DNA of 64,000 nt from Pararhizobium sp. YC-54 (GCF_025847205.1 NZ_JAOYTH010000001.1:558001-622000), one strand, 5' to 3'; numbered from the stretch's first letter, positions 41,886-50,763 are shown. The notes: generated by a model from the letters alone, not told the origin. Program-made: numbers and translations.

Positions 41886-44402
41886 CTATTTCTTGCGCGG
41901 CACCTTCGGCACCGTGCTTCCCTTGCGGGGTGGCTCGGCAGCCGCCGCCCTGTGCGGCTCGTCCGCAGCCGCCTTGGCTGCCTTCTTCGGCTTGGCGCGG
42001 CTTTCCGGCTCGGCACCGACGCTTTCCATTTCCTTCGGCTTTGCAGCCTTGGCGGCCTTCTTCACGGGGGTCACGACCTCCGCCTTGGGCTTGATCCGCG
42101 CCGTCTCCGGCACATAATCGAGCAGCAGACCCTTTGCGCCATCCGGCTTGGTGCCGACGGTGACCTTGACGACACCGCCCTTCTTCAGCTTGCCGAAGAG
42201 GATTTCGTCGGCTAGCGGCTTCTTGATGTGTTCCTGGATGACGCGCGCCAGCGGCCGGGCCCCCATCTTTTCATCATAGCCCTTGTCGGACAGCCAGGCG
42301 ATTGCTTCGGGCTGCAGGTCGAAGGTGACGTTGCGTTCGGCCAGCTGCGTTTCCAGCTGCATGACGAACTTCTGCACCACCTGGTGGATGACCGGTGTCG
42401 GCAGCGAGGCGAACGGTATGACCGCATCGAGACGGTTGCGGAATTCCGGCGTGAACAGACGGTTCAGCGCCTCCACATCGTCGCCCTCGCGCTTGGCCGA
42501 GCCGAAACCGAACGCAGCCTTTGCCATCTCCGACGCACCCGCATTGGTCGTCATGATCAGGATGACGTTGCGGAAGTCGATCTTCTTGCCGTTATGGTCG
42601 GTCAGCGAGCCATGATCCATGACCTGCAACAGGATGTTGAACAGGTCCGGATGCGCCTTCTCGATTTCGTCGAGCAGCAGAACCGAATGCGGATGCTGGT
42701 CGATGCTGTCGGTCAAAAGGCCACCCTGGTCGAAGCCGACATAGCCGGGAGGTGCACCGAGCAGCCGCGAAACGGTATGGCGCTCCATATATTCCGACAT
42801 GTCGAAACGGATGAGCTCGACGCCGAGCGAGACTGCCAGCTGCTTGGCGACTTCGGTCTTGCCGACACCGGTCGGACCGGAGAACACGTAGGAACCGATC
42901 GGCTTGTTCGGTTCGCGCAGACCGGCACGTGCCAGCTTGATCGCCGACGCAAGCGCCTCGATTGCCAGGTCCTGACCGTAGACGACCGACCGGAGTTCCT
43001 TTTCCAGATTGGCGAGAACGGCCTCGTCATCCTTGGAAACGGATTTCGGCGGAATGCGGGCCATCGTTGCGATCGTCGCTTCGATTTCCTTTTCGGTGAT
43101 CAGCTTGCGGCGCTTGCCCACGGGCAGCAGCATCTGCGCCGCACCGGTCTCATCGATCACGTCGATCGCCTTGTCCGGCAGCTTGCGGTCGTTGATATAG
43201 CGGGCCGAAAGCTCGACGGCCGACTTGATCGCCTCGTTCGAGTATTTCAGCTTGTGATAGTCCTCGAAGTAAGGCTTCAGGCCCTTCATGATCTCGATGG
43301 CATCGCCGATCGTCGGTTCGCTGACATCGATCTTCTGGAACCGGCGCACCAGTGCGCGGTCCTTTTCGAAGAACTGGCGGTATTCCTTGTAGGTGGTCGA
43401 CCCGATGCAGCGGATCGCGCCCGAAGACAGCGCCGGCTTCAACAGGTTGGACGCATCCATCGCGCCGCCGGATGTCGCACCGGCGCCGATCACGGTATGG
43501 ATCTCATCGATGAACAGCACGGCGCCCGGATAGTCTTCCAGCTCCTTGACGACCTGCTTCAGGCGCTCTTCGAAATCACCACGGTAGCGGGTACCGGCAA
43601 GCAGCGTGCCCATGTCGAGCGAGAAGATCGTCGCGTCCTGCAACGCCTCGGGAACCTTCTTCTCGACGATACGCTTGGCCAGGCCTTCGGCGATCGCGGT
43701 CTTGCCGACGCCGGGATCGCCAACATAGAGCGGGTTGTTCTTGGAACGGCGGCACAGGATCTGGATCGTGCGATTGACCTCGGCATGGCGGCCGATCAAA
43801 GGATCGATCTTGCCGACCTTGGCCTTCTCATTGAGGTTGACGCAATAGGCCGTCAGCGCGTCCTGCTGCTTCTTCGGACCGCTTTCATCCTGCTCACGCG
43901 ATGCCTTCTGCTCGGATTCCGGCTCATCGGCACCGCGCGGCGGGCGCGATTCGGATGCGCCGGGCCGCTTGCCGATACCGTGCGAGATGAAATTGACGGC
44001 GTCATAGCGCGTCATTTCCTGCTCCTGCAGGAAGTAGGCGGCATGGCTTTCGCGCTCGGCGAAGATGGCAACGAGCACATTGGCGCCCGTCACTTCCTCG
44101 CGCCCGGACGACTGGACATGGATCACCGCGCGCTGGATGACGCGCTGGAAGCCCGCCGTCGGCTTGGAATCCTCGTCATAGCCGGTCACCAGGTTGCCGA
44201 GTTCATTGTCGACATAATCGGAGACGGTCTTGCGCAGCGCGTCGAGATTGACGTTGCACGCGCCCATGACGGCCGCCGCATCGGCATCGTCGATCAATGC
44301 CAACAGGAGGTGCTCCAGGGTCGCATATTCGTGATGGCGCTCATTGGCCAGCGTCAGAGCCTGGTGCAGGGCCTTTTCAAGGCTTGTTGAAAATGTTGGC
44401 AC
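41886..44402 (-). CDS. clpA: ATP-dependent Clp protease ATP-binding subunit ClpA
   Basis: AAA+ unfoldase that feeds substrates to ClpP. It has an N-terminal Clp_N domain with two repeats (about residues 1-145) and AAA domain 1 with Walker A GDPGVGKTAIAEG near residue 229 and VLFIDEIHTVIGAG. AAA domain 2 has Walker A GPTGVGKTEVAKQ near 508, and the ClpP-binding and D2-small domains follow. The C-terminal 75 residues are Lys/Ala/Pro-rich and probably disordered, an extension seen in rhizobial ClpA. It follows clpS by nine bases, so the adaptor and unfoldase are co-expressed. Confidence 0.96.
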   Translation of the reverse strand: MPTFSTSLEKALHQALTLANERHHEYATLEHLLLALIDDADAAAVMGACNVNLDALRKTVSDYVDNELGNLVTGYDEDSKPTAGFQRVIQRAVIHVQSSGREEVTGANVLVAIFAERESHAAYFLQEQEMTRYDAVNFISHGIGKRPGASESRPPRGADEPESEQKASREQDESGPKKQQDALTAYCVNLNEKAKVGKIDPLIGRHAEVNRTIQILCRRSKNNPLYVGDPGVGKTAIAEGLAKRIVEKKVPEALQDATIFSLDMGTLLAGTRYRGDFEERLKQVVKELEDYPGAVLFIDEIHTVIGAGATSGGAMDASNLLKPALSSGAIRCIGSTTYKEYRQFFEKDRALVRRFQKIDVSEPTIGDAIEIMKGLKPYFEDYHKLKYSNEAIKSAVELSARYINDRKLPDKAIDVIDETGAAQMLLPVGKRRKLITEKEIEATIATMARIPPKSVSKDDEAVLANLEKELRSVVYGQDLAIEALASAIKLARAGLREPNKPIGSYVFSGPTGVGKTEVAKQLAVSLGVELIRFDMSEYMERHTVSRLLGAPPGYVGFDQGGLLTDSIDQHPHSVLLLDEIEKAHPDLFNILLQVMDHGSLTDHNGKKIDFRNVILIMTTNAGASEMAKAAFGFGSAKREGDDVEALNRLFTPEFRNRLDAVIPFASLPTPVIHQVVQKFVMQLETQLAERNVTFDLQPEAIAWLSDKGYDEKMGARPLARVIQEHIKKPLADEILFGKLKKGGVVKVTVGTKPDGAKGLLLDYVPETARIKPKAEVVTPVKKAAKAAKPKEMESVGAEPESRAKPKKAAKAAADEPHRAAAAEPPRKGSTVPKVPRKK

Positions 44403-44411
44403 GTCAGTTCC

Positions 44412-44765
44412 TCATTTCTTTTCCATGACGCATTGCAGCGGGTGCTGATGCTCGCGGGCGAAATCCATCACCTGCGTCACTTTGGTTTCGGCAACTTCGT
44501 AGGTGAAAACACCGCATTCACCCACGCCGTGATTGTGAACGTGCAGCATGATCAGAGTTGCCGCTTCGCGGTCCTTCTGGAAAAAACGCTCCAGGATGTG
44601 GATCACGAACTCCATCGGCGTGTAGTCGTCATTCAGAAGCAGCACGCGATAAAGGCTCGGCTTCTTGGTCTTCGGCTTTGTCCGAGTGATGACGGACGTG
44701 CCACGGTTGGCATTGCCCCCATCCCCGTCGCTGTCTTTTTGCATCCGGACCGGCATGGCGATCAT
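44412..44765 (-). CDS. clpS: ATP-dependent Clp protease adaptor ClpS
   Basis: Adaptor that binds N-degron substrates and the ClpA N-domain. The core [20 protein letters not shown] with the Asn-Asp-Asp N-degron pocket is intact, followed by [20 protein letters not shown] and [16 protein letters not shown] 35-residue basic N-terminal extension precedes the core. Length 117 matches rhizobial ClpS1. Internal ATGs at 44756 and 44744 are alternative starts. Confidence 0.95.
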   Translation of the reverse strand: MIAMPVRMQKDSDGDGGNANRGTSVITRTKPKTKKPSLYRVLLLNDDYTPMEFVIHILERFFQKDREAATLIMLHVHNHGVGECGVFTYEVAETKVTQVMDFAREHQHPLQCVMEKK

Positions 44766-44869
44766 TCTACTTCATTCCCTTGTCCAGCCGCAAATGCTTG
44801 GGAGGAATTCGCGGCCTGTTCGTGACACATAATCTAGTGGTTCTTTTTCAGATTTTAAGGCTGTTCGTC

Positions 44870-44878
44870 TGCACTGCA
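44870..44878. promoter_or_regulatory. TGCACTGCA motif upstream of clpS
   Basis: Odd-centred palindrome TGCA-C-TGCA about 105 bases upstream of clpS. The same nine bases recur in the phasin promoter. TGC-rich repeats of this kind are bound by the polyhydroxybutyrate regulator PhaR in alphaproteobacteria, but this copy could be chance. Confidence 0.25.
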
Positions 44879-44954
44879 ATCATATTTGCGCGGTGAGGCA
44901 CAAGATTGATCAACTTTCTTGGGGTCGCCTGCCGCCGATCTCCCGGATAAACAA

Positions 44955-44991
44955 CAAAAAACCGGCTGCAGAAAGCGCAGCCGGTTTTTCA
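44955..44991 (-). terminator. Rho-independent terminator of the phasin gene
   Basis: Strong hairpin AAAACCGGCTGC/GCAGCCGGTTTT with a short loop and a T run on the minus strand, about 30 bases past the phasin stop. Confidence 0.85.
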
Positions 44992-45018
44992 GTGCTGAAA
45001 ATATGGGATATTGGCTGC

Positions 45019-45378
45019 TTAAGCGGCGGCGGCGGCAGCGGTCTTCACAGCGGCCGTTGCCTTGGCAACCGGCGCTTCATACGGCTTGTAGGCATCTTTG
45101 GCGAGATCGGCATACATTTCGCCGATCTTGGTGGCCTCGGCGACATAACCTTCGTACGCCGACTTCAGGTAGCTGGTCTGCAGCTCGAAAGCGGCTTCGA
45201 CGCTCTTGACGGTGCTGATCTTCTCGATATGGGCAACGCTGTCTTCAAAGGCCTTCTTGGAGTAGTCGGCGGCTTCGGTGGCGATTGCCTGGAAAGCCTT
45301 CGTCAGCGACGCATAGCTCTTCGACATCGCGTCCATCGTTTCCTTGCTCTTCTTATTCGCATCTTCGAAATTGAACAT
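45019..45378 (-). CDS. Phasin (polyhydroxyalkanoate granule-associated protein)
   Basis: Helical amphipathic protein of 119 residues, phasin_2 type: MFNFEDANKKSKETMDAMSK, then a long helix and an alanine-rich C-terminus (KTAAAAAA). Phasins coat storage granules of polyhydroxybutyrate and set their size and number. ATG 45378 has AAGGAG seven bases upstream; the longer frame is not credible. It is flanked by its own terminator and a promoter region carrying TGC palindromes, so it is a single-gene unit. Confidence 0.88.
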   Translation of the reverse strand: MFNFEDANKKSKETMDAMSKSYASLTKAFQAIATEAADYSKKAFEDSVAHIEKISTVKSVEAAFELQTSYLKSAYEGYVAEATKIGEMYADLAKDAYKPYEAPVAKATAAVKTAAAAAA

Positions 45379-45421
45379 CAGGCTGCTCCTTTTTGGTGAC
45401 GCTCGCAATAGCAACAATCTA

Positions 45422-45461
45422 TGTGCACTGCACAATAAAGTCAATGTAGACGTGCAGTGCG
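45422..45461. promoter_or_regulatory. Candidate PhaR operator in the phasin promoter
   Basis: A perfect odd-centred palindrome TGTGCA-C-TGCACA at 45422-45434 and a weaker copy TGCAGTGCG at 45453-45461, 45-85 bases upstream of the phasin start. PhaR repressors of phasin genes bind TGC/GCA-type repeats, and the paired spacing suits such a site. This is inference from motif and position. Confidence 0.45.
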
Positions 45462-45550
45462 ATAAAATGCTTTGATTGCAACAGCTTGATGAAAGACCGG
45501 AAAATCGGCCGGATTTTGCGGAAAAAATAAACAAAAGTATGATTTTTATC

Positions 45551-45584
45551 AAAAAACCCGGCCTGAGTATCAGGGCCGGGTTAA
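45551..45584 (-). terminator. Rho-independent terminator of the DUF3126 gene
   Basis: Arms AACCCGGCC/GGCCGGGTT with a 10-base loop, then six T on the minus strand, about 28 bases past the DUF3126 stop. Confidence 0.85.
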
Positions 45585-45611
45585 ATTCAGGCATTCAACC
45601 GAGGGTAGCAC

Positions 45612-45815
45612 TCACAGGTCGATATCGAGGATCGCCATCGAAAAGTTGTACGACAGTTCGCCGTCTTCCTCGTCCCGGAAAATCACGCCGAGAAACTCGT
45701 CGCCCAGGTACACCTCGGCGGATTCGTCCTTCTTCGGGCGCGCCTTGATGACCATTGCCTGATTGAAGGTACGCTTGAAATAGGCTTCGAGCTTTTTGAT
45801 TTCTTCGGGCTTCAA
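45612..45815 (-). CDS. DUF3126 family protein
   Basis: Short conserved alphaproteobacterial protein of unknown function, 67 residues. The frame has no ATG in the right place. A TTG at 45815 is the likely start because GGAG sits seven bases upstream and it gives the family N-terminus KPEEIKKLEAYFKRTF. The rest (EVYLGDEFLGVIFRDEEDGELSYNF) is strongly conserved in my memory of the family. It shares a transcription direction with cysE, about 107 bases downstream of it. No function is claimed. Confidence 0.82.
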   Translation of the reverse strand: MKPEEIKKLEAYFKRTFNQAMVIKARPKKDESAEVYLGDEFLGVIFRDEEDGELSYNFSMAILDIDL

Positions 45816-45830
45816 GTCTCTTCTCCATGA

Positions 45831-45860
45831 CGATTTGATTTGCGACGGTTTGATTTGCGC
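45831..45860. repeat. Tandem 15-mer
   Basis: Two direct copies of a 15-base unit, CGATTTGATTTGCGA and CGGTTTGATTTGCGC, in the cysE-DUF3126 spacer. It may be a recent duplication; no function is evident. Confidence 0.6.
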
Positions 45861-45922
45861 CGCTTCTGGCACAGAGGCTCAATCGGTGTAAACCCCCGGC
45901 TGGCAGCCAACCGGCAAATCGC

Positions 45923-46750
45923 TCAGATCTCGAAGGAAACCAGCAGCTGATCCATGGAGCGGGACGGCTCCGAACATCCGGCTTCGCCGACGACACGGGC
46001 CGGAACCCCGGCGACCGTGGTCTTTGCGGGAACCTCCTTGAGCACGACGGAGCCCGCGGCAACCCGCGAGCAGTTGCCGATATGGATATTGCCGAGAATT
46101 TTTGCGCCGGCGCCGATCAGCACGCCATTGCCGATCTTCGGGTGACGGTCGCTGCCCTCCTTGCCGGTACCGCCGAGGGTGACGCCGTGCAGGATGGAAA
46201 CGTTGTCGCCGATGACAGCGGTTTCGCCCACGACAAGCCCTGTCGCGTGGTCAAGGAAAATCCCCTTGCCGACGCGGGCTGCCGGATTGATGTCCGTCTG
46301 GAAAACCGAGGAGGAACGGCTCTGAAGGTAGAGCGCGAAATCGCGGCGACCGCGGTTTATCAGCCAATGCGCCAGACGGTGCGTCTGGATGGCGTGGAAC
46401 CCCTTGAAATAGAGGATTGCCTCCAGGAAACGCGTGCAGGCGGGATCGCGGTCGTAGACGGCCTGAATGTCGACGCGCAGGATGCTGCCCCATTCCGGCC
46501 AGTCTTCGAGCATTTCGGCAAAGGTCTGGCGCAGAAGATTGGCCTGAAGGTCGGGATGATCGAGCCGTTCGCAGATCCGGTAGATGACGCTGTCTTCAAG
46601 CGAACGCTGGTTGATGATCGTGGAATAGAGGAATGCCGCAAGCAGGGGATCCTGCTGGGCAGCGATCCGCGCCTCTTCCTGCAGACTATCCCAGATCGGG
46701 TCCATGATCTTCACGGTTTCGGTCGGGCGTATGTCAGTCCTGGCGACCAT
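45923..46750 (-). CDS. cysE: Serine O-acetyltransferase
   Basis: Makes O-acetylserine from serine and acetyl-CoA, the first committed step of cysteine synthesis. It has an N-terminal helical domain with DPIWDSLQEEAR and a C-terminal hexapeptide beta-helix with DHATGLVVGETAVIGDNVSILHG (catalytic His) and GSDRHPKIGNGVLIGAGAK. ATG 46750 is chosen because GGAG lies seven bases upstream; a GTG at 46756 is too close to it. Length 275. Confidence 0.95.
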   Translation of the reverse strand: MVARTDIRPTETVKIMDPIWDSLQEEARIAAQQDPLLAAFLYSTIINQRSLEDSVIYRICERLDHPDLQANLLRQTFAEMLEDWPEWGSILRVDIQAVYDRDPACTRFLEAILYFKGFHAIQTHRLAHWLINRGRRDFALYLQSRSSSVFQTDINPAARVGKGIFLDHATGLVVGETAVIGDNVSILHGVTLGGTGKEGSDRHPKIGNGVLIGAGAKILGNIHIGNCSRVAAGSVVLKEVPAKTTVAGVPARVVGEAGCSEPSRSMDQLLVSFEI

Positions 46751-46854
46751 CGCCACTCTCCTTCGTAGTCCGTCTATCCCTCAGATATAGGCCAAATCGC
46801 GCTGGATATAAATGGCCGCTCCGAAATAGACGCTTAAAACGCTTGGTATAGGCG

Positions 46855-47640
46855 TTACGCTTGCCCGACCTTGGCCCAAAACTCAAGCGCGGCCTTCTTG
46901 AAGACCCTGTCGCCAACGGCAAGCATGTGATCGCGGCCGGGAATGTCCAGCGCCAAGGCATGCGGAATAAGGGCGGCCAGCTCCTGCGGAGAACCCGCGA
47001 TGTCGTCCTTGGTACCGACTGCGATCAACACCGGCACTTCGATGCGGCCGACATCATCGACAGACAACAGGTCGCGCGAAGTGGAGATGCAGGCGGCGAG
47101 TGCCTTGCGGTCGCTTTTCGTCTGATCGGCAAAGGCGCGGAACATCCGTCCCCGCTCATGGGTCACCCCGTCGAGGGAGGGCGCGTTCAGCGCATCGGCG
47201 ATCGGATCCCAGTCGCCAACGCCGGTCACCATGCCGATACCCAGTCCACCGAGAACGAGAGACCGCACACGGTTTGGATGCGCCAGCGTCAGGAACGCCG
47301 AAATGCGGGCGCCCATCGAATAGCCCATGACATGGGCTTCGGCGATACCAAGATGATCAAGCAGCGCCACGGCATCGCTGGCCATCGCCGGCGGATGATA
47401 GACTGCCGGATCATGCGGCTTGCTGCTGGCGCCGTGGCCGCGATTGTCGAGCGCAATGACCCGGTATCCGGCATCGCCCAGAGTCTTCAGCCAACCCGGA
47501 TAGACCCAGTTCACATTGGCGCTGGAGGCAAATCCATGGATCAGCAGGATCGGATCGCCGGACGGATCGCCCTCGTCGAAATAGGCGATCGACAGGCCGT
47601 CATGCGTGAAGGTCGAAAAGGCGGGCGGGTTCAGATCCAT
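46855..47640 (-). CDS. Alpha/beta-fold hydrolase
   Basis: Serine hydrolase of 261 residues. The oxyanion region LLIHGFASSANVNW, DNRGHGASSKP, nucleophile elbow GYSMGARISA and C-terminal GRDHM with the catalytic His are all visible. The RGHGASSKP loop is common in lactonase/esterase-like members. The substrate is unknown. ATG 47640 (MDLNPPAF) is chosen over an upstream in-frame start that lies in non-coding-looking sequence. It is divergent from the zinc-finger gene. Confidence 0.88.
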   Translation of the reverse strand: MDLNPPAFSTFTHDGLSIAYFDEGDPSGDPILLIHGFASSANVNWVYPGWLKTLGDAGYRVIALDNRGHGASSKPHDPAVYHPPAMASDAVALLDHLGIAEAHVMGYSMGARISAFLTLAHPNRVRSLVLGGLGIGMVTGVGDWDPIADALNAPSLDGVTHERGRMFRAFADQTKSDRKALAACISTSRDLLSVDDVGRIEVPVLIAVGTKDDIAGSPQELAALIPHALALDIPGRDHMLAVGDRVFKKAALEFWAKVGQA

Positions 47641-47804
47641 GGCATGCGTCCTGTTTTGAGCGAACCTATGATAGCGGCGGCGCCGGGAAAACCCCGGCAC
47701 GCCAAAAAACCCGCAGGCGCGGCATCTTTGCCGCTACACTTTTGACGCAAAGCTTTCTATGGTGCGGCCAAATTCGACTACTCTTCTACACGACGGAGCA
47801 TGAC

Positions 47805-48050
47805 ATGGCCGGGCACGGTATTCCCCACTTTCAAAACGATGGCGGCCACGCGGTCATCGAGGTCGGCGTCAAGGAATTCATGTGCACGGGCGCCTCCGTG
47901 CCTTTCGATCATCCACACATCTATATCGACATGGGGGACGACAACGAAAAAGTCTGTTCCTACTGCTCGACACTGTACCGGTACAACGCCAGGCTCCATG
48001 CGGATCAGACGGTGCCGGACGGCTGCACGTTCAATGCAAAGGCGGCCTGA
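47805..48050 (+). CDS. Zinc-finger domain protein (zf-CHCC, NDUFS6-like)
   Basis: Small protein of 81 residues with conserved FMCTGASVPFDHPHIYIDMG and the CSYCSTLYRY zinc ligands, the zf-CHCC family. The mitochondrial relative NDUFS6 is an accessory subunit of respiratory complex I, and alphaproteobacterial copies are thought to have the same role. ATG 47805 follows GGAG at a good distance. The FAD monooxygenase gene starts 17 bases after its stop. Confidence 0.87.
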   Translation: MAGHGIPHFQNDGGHAVIEVGVKEFMCTGASVPFDHPHIYIDMGDDNEKVCSYCSTLYRYNARLHADQTVPDGCTFNAKAA

Positions 48051-48067
48051 GCGGCGGCTTCGCTGAT

Positions 48068-49222
48068 ATGAAACAGGGCACGCCCGTCGCAATTGCCGGG
48101 GCCGGCATAGCCGGCCTGACCGCCGCCCTCAGTTTCGCCCGCAAGGGCATTCCCACCGAAATCTTCGAACGGACCGGCGCTCTGAAGGAAGCCGGCGCCG
48201 GACTTCAACTGTCTCCCAATGCAACACGCATTCTGACACGGCTGGGCCTGGCTGAGCGGCTTGAAAGGGTCTGGAGCGAACCCGAAACGATCAATCTCGT
48301 CGATGGCAGTTCGCTGCGGACGATTGCCGCCGTCCCTTCTGGCACGTTCGCGCGGGGTCGCTGGCATGCGCCCTATGGCGTACTCCACAGGGCCGACCTG
48401 CAGACAATGCTGCTCGATGCTGTCAACGCCAATCCGTTGTGCCGTCTTTATCTGGGCCAGCAGATCGAAAGCCCAAATTCCATCGCTGAGATCACCGGCA
48501 CTGAGTCGCGTTTGATCGTCGGTGCCGACGGCGTCTGGTCCAGTCTCAGACAACACGTGCAAGGCGCGGGAAAAGCGGCGTTCTCCGGCAACGTCGCCTG
48601 GAGACTGACGTTGGGTGAGGCGAACGCTCCCGTTTTCTTCGACGCTGCGAAAGTCACCGCATTTCTCGGCAACGGCTCCCATCTCGTCGTCTATCCGCTG
48701 CCGCAAAAACACACGTTCAACATCGTGGCAATCACCAGTGGAGCCGATCCTGGCAAAACATGGGACAGCACCCTGCCCCCAGATGAGGTAAGGCACAGAC
48801 TGCTGGACGCCTTCTCCGGCTGGCATCCCGGGATCACCGGCATTCTGCAGACGGCTGTGGAGCCGACCACCTGGCCGCTCTACGAAGTGAGTGCCGGTGC
48901 CTGGCACCGGGGCGACGAGGTCGTGCTGATCGGTGATGCGGCCCATGCGATGATGCCGTTTGCCGCCCAGGGTGCCGCGATGGCGATCGAGGATGCGTTT
49001 GAGCTTGCGTCGTTCGTGGCTGGCGGACAGTCCCTCGCCGCCTTTGCCGATCACCGCAGAAGCCGGGTGGCGCGCGTCCGCTCCCGCGGCGCCTTCAATC
49101 GCTTTGCCTACCACGCCCGCGGCCCGATACGGCTCGGGCGTGATCTGGTCCTGTCCCTGCGGCGGTCGGAAAGCCTGGCCGCCGAATTCGACTGGCTCTA
49201 CGGATACGAGCCAAAAGACTGA
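48068..49222 (+). CDS. FAD-dependent monooxygenase (UbiH/salicylate hydroxylase family)
   Basis: Class A flavin monooxygenase of 384 residues. The FAD fold starts with VAIAGAGIAGLTAALSFARKG, the second region is GADGVWSSLRQ, and the C-terminal flavin-binding motif is VVLIGDAAHAMMPFAAQGAAMAIEDA. These match NAD(P)H-dependent aromatic hydroxylases. The substrate is unknown. Start ATG 48068 (MKQGTPVAIAGAGIAG) is well placed. It is convergent with metC, with three bases between the stops. Confidence 0.88.
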   Translation: MKQGTPVAIAGAGIAGLTAALSFARKGIPTEIFERTGALKEAGAGLQLSPNATRILTRLGLAERLERVWSEPETINLVDGSSLRTIAAVPSGTFARGRWHAPYGVLHRADLQTMLLDAVNANPLCRLYLGQQIESPNSIAEITGTESRLIVGADGVWSSLRQHVQGAGKAAFSGNVAWRLTLGEANAPVFFDAAKVTAFLGNGSHLVVYPLPQKHTFNIVAITSGADPGKTWDSTLPPDEVRHRLLDAFSGWHPGITGILQTAVEPTTWPLYEVSAGAWHRGDEVVLIGDAAHAMMPFAAQGAAMAIEDAFELASFVAGGQSLAAFADHRRSRVARVRSRGAFNRFAYHARGPIRLGRDLVLSLRRSESLAAEFDWLYGYEPKD

Positions 49223-49225
49223 AAA

Positions 49226-50416
49226 TCAGACAGCCTTTGCGGCAGCAAAACCGGCTTCGATGTCCTTGCGCAGGTCCACCACGTCCTCAAGCCCGATCTG
49301 TAGCCTGATGACCGGGCCTTCGCTCGGCGCCTTGCAGATCCTGCGGTCGGACAGGCCGACGTGAACGGCAAGGCTCTCAAAGCCACCCCAGGACCAGCCG
49401 AGCCCGAAAATTGACAGGGCATCAAGGAAGGCATGCGCCTTCGGCTTGAACTGCTCCGGGCTTTCGGCCTTGAGGACAAACGAGAAAATGCCGCTCGATC
49501 CGGTAAAATCGCGCTTCCACAGGTCGTGGCCGGGAAAGCTCGGCAGAGCCGGGTGCAGGACGCGCGCAACGTCGTCGCGCTCTTCCAGCCAGCGAGCGAT
49601 GTTGAGCGTGCTTTCCTGGTGGCGCTCGAGACGGATACCCATCGTTCGCAGGCCCCGCAGGATCTGGTAGCTGTCATCGGGGGCGCCGCAAATGCCAAGA
49701 GCACCATGGGCGTCCAGCAGCCGATCCCAATGGGCAGCATTGGCAGAGACCGTCCCCATCAGGATATCGGAATGACCGGAGGGATATTTGGTGGCGGCAT
49801 GGATCGATACGTCGACACCGTGGTCCAGTGGTTTGAAATAGAGCGGCGTCGCCCAGGTATTGTCCATCGTCACCACGCATCCGTGGCGATGGGCAACCGC
49901 GGAAATCGCCCGGATATCCTGCATCTCGAAGGTGTTGGAGCCCGGCGCTTCGGTATGCACGAGCCTGGTATTCGGCTTGATCAGGCCTTCGATGCCGGCA
50001 CCGATCATCGGGTCGTAGTACTCGACGGTGACGCCCAGCCTCTTCAGCATCGTGTCGCAGAAATGCCGGGTCGGGAAATAGACCGAATCGACGATCAGCG
50101 CATGATCGCCGGCAGACAGGAATGCGAGGAACGGCACGGTGACGGCGGCAAGGCCCGAGGGAACGAGGATCGTGCCTGCCGAACCTTCCAGCGCATCGAT
50201 CGCCTCGCACAACGCATCGGTGGTCGGCGTTCCGCGCGTTCCATAGGTGTATTTCTGCGACTTGGTTTCCATGGCTTTTGCGTTTGGAAACAATACCGTG
50301 GAAGCGTGCACGACAGGCGGATTGACGAAACCATGAAAGTCCAAGGGCGAGTTGCCGATATGGGACAACCGGGTGTTCACGCCGGCGCCGGCGAGAGAAT
50401 CATTCTTTTCATTCAT
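49226..50416 (-). CDS. metC: Cystathionine beta-lyase
   Basis: PLP-dependent Cys/Met metabolism enzyme that splits cystathionine to homocysteine, pyruvate and ammonia. The PLP lysine is in HAATKYPSGHSDILMG and the cofactor Asp in VVTMDNTWATP. The N-terminal TRLSHIGN and C-terminal GLSWGGFESL-type region (here GLGWSWGGFESLAV) fit MetC. ATG 50416 gives 396 residues; the longer frame upstream is not conserved-looking. The neighbourhood metC-aapJQMP is known from Rhizobium leguminosarum. Confidence 0.92.
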   Translation of the reverse strand: MNEKNDSLAGAGVNTRLSHIGNSPLDFHGFVNPPVVHASTVLFPNAKAMETKSQKYTYGTRGTPTTDALCEAIDALEGSAGTILVPSGLAAVTVPFLAFLSAGDHALIVDSVYFPTRHFCDTMLKRLGVTVEYYDPMIGAGIEGLIKPNTRLVHTEAPGSNTFEMQDIRAISAVAHRHGCVVTMDNTWATPLYFKPLDHGVDVSIHAATKYPSGHSDILMGTVSANAAHWDRLLDAHGALGICGAPDDSYQILRGLRTMGIRLERHQESTLNIARWLEERDDVARVLHPALPSFPGHDLWKRDFTGSSGIFSFVLKAESPEQFKPKAHAFLDALSIFGLGWSWGGFESLAVHVGLSDRRICKAPSEGPVIRLQIGLEDVVDLRKDIEAGFAAAKAV

Positions 50417-50763
50417 GGGAGAAGGTCCGCTTGTGAAATTTCGTGTCCGATCACTTTTCCGCCCGCTGGCCCAAGGGGTCAAGGGACTTCCGGTGCGGCA
50501 CTCAGGCGCAAACGTGGAAAACTCAGTTTCTGACGATTTTTTAAACAAAAAAATGCACCAAACAGTCGGAAAACTGCCTAAACATGCGGCGCAATTAACG
50601 ATTCTAGTCGCGCAACCCGGAAAATCGGCAACGTGTCTTGACCCTGCGCGGTTTTGAGCATGAGATAGACGGTACTCGTGCCAGGAGGGTGGCGGGGGCC
50701 GTAGCTGCTTCCAAGCGCAGCTGTGCGGAATAAGAACAAAGACAACAGAAAAAGGTTCTAAAA
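50417..50763. other. Divergent control region between metC and aapJ
   Basis: About 350 bases. It holds a plausible sigma-70 promoter for aapJ, an AT-rich block around 50528-50552, and a single TGCACC that resembles an NtrC half-site near 50553. A proper sigma-54 element is not evident. No RNA gene or riboswitch fold was recognised on the metC side. Confidence 0.45.
50638..50666 (+). promoter_or_regulatory. Candidate sigma-70 promoter of aapJ
   Basis: TTGACC at 50638-50643 and TGAGAT at 50661-50666, separated by 17 bases, about 95 bases upstream of the aapJ start. The -35 box is good and the -10 box is weak. Confidence 0.4.

Noticed and set aside
42228..44390. Plus-strand 720-codon frame opposite clpA
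   Set aside because: Shadow of clpA, which carries two complete AAA domains on the minus strand.
50417..50500. SAM riboswitch in the metC leader
   Set aside because: The SAM-II conserved blocks that precede some alphaproteobacterial methionine genes are not present in this leader.
50650..50720. Possible sigma-54 promoter upstream of aapJ (TGGC...GC)
   Set aside because: The distance between the GG and GC elements is off by one base and the -12 box is poor. The sigma-70 candidate just upstream fits better.
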